Shown: positions 52,227-56,975 of the stretch, in pieces
Numbering within the stretch: position 1 is the first letter of the stretch
How the letters are laid out: the number at the start of each line of letters is the position of its first letter
Source: Blautia sp. OF03-15BH
GTDB lineage: Bacteria; Bacillota; Clostridia; Lachnospirales; Lachnospiraceae
Direction of reading: 5' to 3'
DNA length: 56,975 bases
Assembly (NCBI RefSeq): GCF_003463065.1
Contig: NZ_QSCM01000004.1
Span: 229,780-286,754, forward strand
Program-made: the position numbers and the translations under genes
Notes under the pieces: generated by a model
Told to the model about the DNA's origin: nothing
Seen by the model: only the letters and a program-made list of their open reading frames with translations
Database searches by the model: none

Positions 52227-53204
52227 TCATTCCATGGGATATTTCAATCCCCACTCCTTTCGGATGGTATCCATGATCTCCATCATACGGATACTCTCTT
52301 TATGCGGCATCTCAGGACATTCACTCCTGCCTTCTTCAATGGCCTTTTTACATGCTTCCACTTCATACTCATAGCCACTGATCTGAGGCGGAACCGGGTA
52401 TTCTTTTACCAACTGATAATTGGTATCATATACTTTGAAGCCCTGACAATTATTGATATTTTCCACTTCTATGTATCCCCGGTCACCATAGATCATTCCT
52501 CTCCGGTCGGAAAGCACCAGCATAGAGCTGTGAAGGATCGCAGTTGCCCCATCCTCAAATGTGAGTGTGATACTGTTGGAGCTGTCTACACCATATTCAT
52601 TCATTGTCGCATCAGAGGAGATTTTTACCACCGGTGTCTGATCGATCATACAGGCGAAATTCAGCGGATAAACACCTACATCAAGAAGAGCACCACCTGC
52701 CAGTTCCGGTTTTTTCAAGCGCTCGACACCGCTGATAAGATAGCAGAGATTTGCCGTCAGAGAATGTACTTTTCCAATCACACCACTGTTTACTACTTCA
52801 TTCAAAGTCTTCTGAATAGGGATATAGCGGGTCCAAATAGCCTCTGTCAGGAGCAGATTTTTTTCTTCTGCCATCTGAAACAGTTCTCTTGCCTGATTTG
52901 CATTTACAGTAAATGCCTTCTCACAAAGCACATGCTTTCCATGCTCCAGAAGAAGCTTTACGTGGGGATAATGATGTGAATGAGGCGTTGCTACATAGAC
53001 CAGATCAACTTCCGGGTCGGCTGCCAGTTCCTCATAAGAACCATAAGCTTTTGAAATTCCGAACTCAGCTGCAAATTTCTCCGCATTTTCCAAAGTTCTG
53101 GATCCCACCGCATAAAGCTCTACATCTTTCATTTCTTTTACTGTATTGGCCATCGTATGGGCAATACCTCCAGATCCAAGAATTCCCATTTTCATCGTTT
53201 CCAT
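52227..53204 (-). CDS. Gfo/Idh/MocA family oxidoreductase
   Basis: A 325-residue NAD(P)-dependent sugar or polyol dehydrogenase. Rossmann GILGSGGIAHTMANTV (about 6-21) and the HVLCEKAFTVN catalytic-lysine motif (about 90-100) are visible. Substrate cannot be named. The ATG at 53204 lies six bases after GGAGG. The longer frame runs back through a dispersed repeat and is not used. It is coupled to azlC-azlD. Confidence 0.88.
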   Translation of the reverse strand: METMKMGILGSGGIAHTMANTVKEMKDVELYAVGSRTLENAEKFAAEFGISKAYGSYEELAADPEVDLVYVATPHSHHYPHVKLLLEHGKHVLCEKAFTVNANQARELFQMAEEKNLLLTEAIWTRYIPIQKTLNEVVNSGVIGKVHSLTANLCYLISGVERLKKPELAGGALLDVGVYPLNFACMIDQTPVVKISSDATMNEYGVDSSNSITLTFEDGATAILHSSMLVLSDRRGMIYGDRGYIEVENINNCQGFKVYDTNYQLVKEYPVPPQISGYEYEVEACKKAIEEGRSECPEMPHKESIRMMEIMDTIRKEWGLKYPME

Positions 53205-53221
53205 AATCATCCTCCTTGATT

Positions 53222-53285
53222 TTTTAGTAAAGCGACATTCGTAATCCGCTTTCGCCATTTGCTCATGAATGCAGCCGCTCCGCAT
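53222..53285. repeat. Dispersed intergenic repeat, copy C
   Basis: GTAAAGCGACATTCGTAATCCGC is almost the same as in copy B (26541-26565). GGAGCGGCTGCATTCATGAGCAAATGGCG continues the shared order on the minus strand. It precedes the oxidoreductase ribosome site and gives that gene its spurious long in-frame extension. Confidence 0.6.
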
Positions 53286-53318
53286 ACTTGAAGCGGTGGA
53301 ATGCTTTATTCTGCGTTC

Positions 53319-53370
53319 AAAAACACCCCTGCATATCCTGCTTTTTCCCTGGATACGCCGGGGTGTTTTC
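53319..53370 (-). terminator. Terminator after ldhA
   Basis: Stem AAAACACCCC..GGGGTGTTTTT with internal paired GTATCC/GGATAT segments, and a T tail on the minus strand, about 20 bases past the ldhA stop. Confidence 0.85.
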
Positions 53371-53391
53371 TATCTTTTTAACACCGTCTGC

Positions 53392-54381
53392 TTATAAGGT
53401 ATTCGGACTCTCTTTTCCTTCTGTGAAAGTGATCACATTTTCCAGTGTCGTATGGCTGATAGCCTCCAGTGCCTCTTTTGTGAAAAAGCCCTGATGAGAA
53501 GTTACCATGACATTCGGGAAGGAAAGCAGTCTTGCCATGGTAGAACGGTCGAGGATCTGATCGGACATATCTTCATAGACAAAACCTGTCTCTTCTTCAT
53601 AGACGTCCAAACCTACCGCAAAGAATTTTCCATCACGGATTCCCTGTATCAGATCGTCTGTCTTGATCAGACCGCCTCGTGATGTGTTAACCAGAATCAC
53701 ACCGTCTTTCATTTTTGCAATGCTGTCCAGATTGATCATATGATGATTCTCTTCCGTCATAGGGCAGTGAAGAGAGATCAGGTCGGCTTCATGAAGAAGC
53801 GTATCAAAATCTACATACTCTGCAAAATCCAGAGACGGGTTATGATAAACATCCGTAGCCAATACTTTCATTCCAAAACCATGGCAGATCCGGGCCATAG
53901 CAGCACCGATCCGTCCGGTTCCCACAATGCCGGCCGTTTTATGGAAAAGGTTGACTCCCAGCAGACCACTCAGGCTGAAGTCATTTTCACGCCCCCGGAT
54001 ATATGCTTTGTGTGTATGGCGATTGGCTGTCAGAGCCAGGGCCATGGCATGCTCAGCAACTGCTTCCGGTGAATAGCTGGGCACACGCATTACTGTTATA
54101 CCCCATTTTTTCGCCTCGTCTACGTCCACATTGTTATAACCTGCACAGCGCATGAGAATCAGCTTTACTCCCATTTCATGGAGAATATCCACCGTTTCCT
54201 TACCAAGATCCATATTTACAAAAGCACACACGGCGTCATATCCATGAGCAAGTTCAGCAGTCTCGGGTGTCAGGTTCGGCTCAATATAATGGATATCTAT
54301 ATCCTTATATTTTTCTTCTTTGAGTCCTTTATCAAAGAACTCACGGTCATAACTTTTTGTGCCAAAAAATAAAATCTTCAT
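53392..54381 (-). CDS. ldhA: D-lactate dehydrogenase (2-hydroxyacid dehydrogenase family)
   Basis: A 329-residue NAD-dependent enzyme reducing pyruvate to D-lactate. GIVGTGRIGAAMARI (nucleotide binding), substrate arginine in NTSRGGLI, and the catalytic histidine in VTSHQGFFT are in order. Length and the MRCAGYNNVD motif fit fermentative D-LDH. AGGAGG precedes the ATG. It has its own promoter and terminator. Confidence 0.92.
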   Translation of the reverse strand: MKILFFGTKSYDREFFDKGLKEEKYKDIDIHYIEPNLTPETAELAHGYDAVCAFVNMDLGKETVDILHEMGVKLILMRCAGYNNVDVDEAKKWGITVMRVPSYSPEAVAEHAMALALTANRHTHKAYIRGRENDFSLSGLLGVNLFHKTAGIVGTGRIGAAMARICHGFGMKVLATDVYHNPSLDFAEYVDFDTLLHEADLISLHCPMTEENHHMINLDSIAKMKDGVILVNTSRGGLIKTDDLIQGIRDGKFFAVGLDVYEEETGFVYEDMSDQILDRSTMARLLSFPNVMVTSHQGFFTKEALEAISHTTLENVITFTEGKESPNTL

Positions 54382-54426
54382 AATAAAACTCCTCCTTTAG
54401 GATTAGTTTCGAGCTTACCGGAAGTA

Positions 54427-54455
54427 ATTATACACGAAAATAAAATATCTGGCAA
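54427..54455 (-). promoter_or_regulatory. Promoter of ldhA
   Basis: TTGCCA and TATAAT separated by 17 bases, about 45 bases upstream of the ldhA start. Confidence 0.7.
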
Positions 54456-54514
54456 GACTTCTCTATTCTTGACCTATTTTCTCATCACAAAATTTGCACG
54501 CATGAATACAGGCA

Positions 54515-54565
54515 GCAAAAAACAGTCTGCCTTGACGAAAATCACTTCCATCAAAACAAACTGTT
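54515..54565 (-). terminator. Terminator after the second MATE gene
   Basis: Stem AACAGTTTG..TTGATG with CGTCAA..CAGACTGTT containing some G-T pairs, ending in a run of six Ts on the minus strand. Confidence 0.7.
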
Positions 54566-54578
54566 CTTCCTCTTTCCT

Positions 54579-55931
54579 CTAATTATATGATGTTGAAGTC
54601 AAAAGATCTTCTTTATGGACAAGCTTATAAAACAGACAGACCGCCAATATTGCAGTAAGAAAATCAGAAATAGCCTGTGCCATCAAGACCCCCCTATAAC
54701 CAAATACGCTTGAAGCAAGCATAATCACAACGGCAAATACTACTCCCTGTCTGCTGACCGATAAAAGAAATGCACCACCGGCTTTTCCCTCTGACTGAAA
54801 TGTACAGGTCGTCACCAGTATAATCGCTATGAATACCATTCCAAGCAACTGCATACGGAGCATAGGAACTCCAATCGCGACAATAGAAGCATCCTGCATG
54901 AACAGTCCCACCAATCCGGGCGCCAGAGTAGAAAGAAGGACCGCCAGTACAAGGGCAATACCACATTCAAAAACATAGCAAAAACGCAGAATCTCTTTCA
55001 ATCTGGAATGGTTCTTTGCTCCGTAATTATACCCGATGAGTGGCTGTGCTCCAAAGGCAAAGCCTACCATAATCAAAACAGCAATCAGATTGATTTTCAT
55101 TACAATTCCCATAGCTGCCACTTTATCATTTCCGTATGAAAGCAAAAATCGATTTGTCAGTGCCATTCCAAAACTCTGCATGAGATTTGTAATGGATGCA
55201 GGAATTCCGATTGCAAAAACCTGTCGTATCTCGTCTGATTGAATATGAAACTTTGCCGGTTTAATCGACAATCGTTTGCTCCTTGCCAGCAAAAACCACA
55301 CAAAAAACAAATCCGCACCTATATTACCAATTACTGTTGCAATTGCTGCACCAGCTGCCCCTAATTTCAACACAGAAATGAAAAGCGGATCAAGGATCAT
55401 ATTAACAATCGCTCCTAATATGGTTCCTGTCATAGAGGCTGTTGCAAATCCTTCTGTCCGAAGAAGATTCGCTGGCGTATAGGACACAATGATAAATGGA
55501 GCACCAAGCACAATAACAGTAAAATACTGTGAAGCATAAGCGAATGTTTCTGTATCGGCCCCTAGCAAGTACAAAATCGGAGTCCGAAGCAGCAGCAGCA
55601 ATATGGCTATTATAATCCCGCAGAGAAGGGCAGCATAGAAACAAAATACACTGAGCCTTTTTCCGTCTTCATCCCGTTTCTGTCCAAATAACCGGGAAAT
55701 AACAGAGCTTCCACCTAGGCCAAAAATATCACCGAGAGCGATCATCAAAGTAAAAATCGGTGCTCCCAGAGAAACACCTGCTACCAGATTTGTATTACCA
55801 GTCTGCGCAATAAAATAAGTATCGACCATGTTATAGACCAGTGAAACTACCATACTAAATACAACCGGAAGTGCAAATTTAAAATATGCCTTGTGAACTG
55901 GTGCCTGTTCAAATAATTCATTTTCCAACAT
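54579..55931 (-). CDS. MATE family efflux transporter
   Basis: A 450-residue membrane exporter with about twelve membrane segments (FALPVVFSMVVSLVYNMVDTYFIAQ at the N terminus; GIPASITNLMQSFGMALTNRF mid-protein). It belongs to the Na+- or H+-coupled MATE family but is not closely similar to the other MATE gene in this window. Of two adjacent ATGs I prefer the second, five bases after AGAGG. It is divergent from a Crp/Fnr-type regulator gene with a palindrome between, so it is probably that regulator's target. Confidence 0.9.
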   Translation of the reverse strand: MLENELFEQAPVHKAYFKFALPVVFSMVVSLVYNMVDTYFIAQTGNTNLVAGVSLGAPIFTLMIALGDIFGLGGSSVISRLFGQKRDEDGKRLSVFCFYAALLCGIIIAILLLLLRTPILYLLGADTETFAYASQYFTVIVLGAPFIIVSYTPANLLRTEGFATASMTGTILGAIVNMILDPLFISVLKLGAAGAAIATVIGNIGADLFFVWFLLARSKRLSIKPAKFHIQSDEIRQVFAIGIPASITNLMQSFGMALTNRFLLSYGNDKVAAMGIVMKINLIAVLIMVGFAFGAQPLIGYNYGAKNHSRLKEILRFCYVFECGIALVLAVLLSTLAPGLVGLFMQDASIVAIGVPMLRMQLLGMVFIAIILVTTCTFQSEGKAGGAFLLSVSRQGVVFAVVIMLASSVFGYRGVLMAQAISDFLTAILAVCLFYKLVHKEDLLTSTSYN

Positions 55932-55982
55932 CATAACCTCTCTTTCTTACTTAACAAGCTTAGCAGATCGGCTTGATTTTTG

Positions 55983-56011
55983 TTGTGACATATGGCACAA
56001 TAAAATAAATA
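55983..56011 (+). promoter_or_regulatory. Palindromic operator overlapping the regulator promoter
   Basis: TTGTGACATATGGCACAA (55983-56000) is an almost perfect palindrome of the CRP/FNR type (TGTGA-N6-TCACA-like). TTGTGA doubles as a -35 box with TAAATA (56006-56011) 17 bases on, directed at the regulator gene. It sits between the divergent regulator and MATE genes. Confidence 0.6.
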
Positions 56012-56029
56012 TTTTCTGCGGGGGCACTT

Positions 56030-56650
56030 ATGGAACAAGTTCATGACGAAAAAATATTAGGGCGCTACATAAATCTCTACCACATAAATGAAATTTTTGA
56101 TACCAAAAATCTTACGTTCCGACTTTACCAATATGAACGTGGTGAGATTTTGAATTATAACCGCGATTTTTCCAATCACCTCCAATTTCTTGTATCTGGA
56201 GCCGTTCAGATTTATTCTATACGCGGAGATGGAAGTCGCTATCCTCTTTGCCTTCTCAATGATTTTACTTTATTAGGAGATATGGAATTTTGCGGAGAAA
56301 CATCTTTGCCCTTTCTTGTGGAAGCCACAAAAAAAGTAATGTGCATAGAATTACCGCTATACGATTTTAAAAATATACTATTGAATGATAATACTTTCCT
56401 GCGTTTTCTTTTGCGCTCCGTAGGGCATAAAATGGCGTTGTTTACCGAATCAGAGGCATCTTTCTCAAACCTTGAAGAAAAATTGCTTCACTTCTTAAAA
56501 TATGATTGTCCTGACCATCAATTTCAGGGAGTTGAGGCGACCGTCATTCAACTTCGATGCAGCAGGCGGCAGTTGCAAAGACTGTTAAAGTCATTAACCG
56601 AAAGACAAATCATAGAAAAAAAGGGAAAAGGAATATATCGGCTTAAGTGA
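56030..56650 (+). CDS. Crp/Fnr family transcriptional regulator
   Basis: A 206-residue regulator with an N-terminal cyclic-nucleotide-like beta-roll (LYQYERGEILNYNRDFSNHLQFLVSGAVQI; DFTLLGDMEFCGE) and a C-terminal winged helix (LRCSRRQLQRLLKSLTERQIIEKKGKGIYRL). No FNR-type cysteine cluster is visible. It probably binds the palindrome upstream and controls itself and the divergent MATE gene. Effector unknown. Confidence 0.85.
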   Translation: MEQVHDEKILGRYINLYHINEIFDTKNLTFRLYQYERGEILNYNRDFSNHLQFLVSGAVQIYSIRGDGSRYPLCLLNDFTLLGDMEFCGETSLPFLVEATKKVMCIELPLYDFKNILLNDNTFLRFLLRSVGHKMALFTESEASFSNLEEKLLHFLKYDCPDHQFQGVEATVIQLRCSRRQLQRLLKSLTERQIIEKKGKGIYRLK

Positions 56651-56713
56651 AAAGCCATTTTGCTATCTAATGACGGGTTCTTTAAGCAACATCGCAATTC
56701 CAATAAAATTTCC

Positions 56714-56748
56714 TACTATAAAAAAACCAGAAGCATTTGCTCCTGGTT
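56714..56748 (-). terminator. Terminator of the rRNA operon
   Basis: Stem AACCAG-AGC with GCT-CTGGTT (one mismatch), loop of four, and a run of seven Ts on the minus strand. The 56651-56713 stretch before it holds nothing recognisable. Confidence 0.8.
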
Positions 56749-56918
56749 CTCATCTCATATACCTTCAAAACCACACACAGAAATTTATTTCTTCCATCCG
56801 AATCTTTCTACCCAGACTGCCTTTTTTTGGAAGTTCTGCTCACTGCGTTTGCAGAACAACCAACGCACTAGACTCTGTCTTCGTCTCCGACTTGCCAGTC
56901 GTCAAATGCTTTTGGCTT

Positions 56919-56975
56919 GGTTAAGCCTTCGACCTATTAGTATCAGTCAGCTCCACACATTACTGTGCTTCCACC
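56919..56975 (-). rRNA. 23S ribosomal RNA, 3' end (partial)
   Basis: Reading the minus strand, the sequence ends GATACTAATAGGTCGAAGGC followed by TTAACC, the conserved 3' end of bacterial 23S rRNA. The rest lies beyond the window. Downstream on the minus strand come a processing-type stem (GTTCTGC with GCAGAAC, about 56830-56860) and the terminator. No 5S gene is found between the 23S end and the terminator. Confidence 0.9.

Noticed and set aside
54579..54605. Repeat-derived end of the second MATE gene (ATGATGTTGAAGTCAAAAGATCTTC resembles part of the 36361-36435 repeat)
   Set aside because: About 22 of 26 bases match, but the stretch is short, low-complexity and inside an intact coding end; chance cannot be excluded.
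1..56975. CRISPR array, tRNA genes, tmRNA or RNase P RNA
   Set aside because: No regularly spaced direct repeats and no tRNA-like T-loop (GTTCGAATC) or other conserved RNA cores were seen in the gaps.

Overview
The window reads as a chromosomal segment of a spore-forming, anaerobic, low-to-moderate GC Firmicute, most likely a Lachnospiraceae member (Blautia/Ruminococcus-like). This is inferred from spoIIM beside xerD, the recA-recX-rny order, a biotin-dependent sodium-pump decarboxylase operon, tandem DacF-type carboxypeptidases, strong AGGAGG ribosome binding sites and DUF1703-type ATPase/nuclease copies. Nearly all genes are on the minus strand. The exceptions are a precorrin-2 dehydrogenase gene, a two-gene ABC transporter and a Crp/Fnr regulator. 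No prophage, CRISPR array, tRNA or complete IS element was seen.

Layout. 1-5.5 kb: an operon (mmdA-like, oadG-like, biotin carrier, oadB, oadA-like) with two different carboxyltransferases, one biotin carrier and a membrane Na+ pump. 5.6-10.4 kb: two D,D-carboxypeptidases flanking scpA-scpB and a metallophosphoesterase. 10.5-15.3 kb: rpsU, tyrS-alaS and rnhA. 15.3-18.2 kb: a membrane-anchored MutS-like ATPase overlapping rnhA, then DAHP synthase. 18.4-25.8 kb: a galactoside module (AraC regulator, solute-binding protein, two permeases, LacZ) punctuated by internal terminators. 26-31.7 kb: precorrin-2 dehydrogenase, xerD, spoIIM, rny, recX, and recA with paired LexA boxes. 31.9-36.3 kb: an operon of ABC-2 ATPase, permease, topB and a beta-helix protein. 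36.3-36.6 kb: a palindrome-rich dispersed repeat, part of which recurs exactly at 1-59.

36.7-43.9 kb: asd, queH, a NitT/TauT-type ABC pair lacking a binding protein, an alpha/beta hydrolase, an intact AAA-ATPase/PD-(D/E)XK protein and a 5'-truncated paralogue. 43.9-49.6 kb: a cell-envelope block with a small acidic secreted protein, a histidine kinase and response regulator, a triple-YARHG protein, and an exported amidase fused to a class A beta-lactamase-like domain. 49.7-56.7 kb: MATE transporter, azlC-azlD, a Gfo/Idh/MocA oxidoreductase, D-lactate dehydrogenase, and a second MATE gene divergent from a Crp/Fnr regulator with a palindromic operator-like site. 56.7-57.0 kb: the 3' end of a minus-strand 23S rRNA with its terminator and no 5S rRNA between.

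How the parts work together: the first operon could move carboxyl groups between acyl-CoA and pyruvate/oxaloacetate and couple decarboxylation to Na+ export. The lac module imports and hydrolyses galactosides. The envelope block joins sensing to exported peptidoglycan-type proteins. Starts were moved from the longest reading frame to the codon with the best ribosome binding site wherever the sequence decided it.
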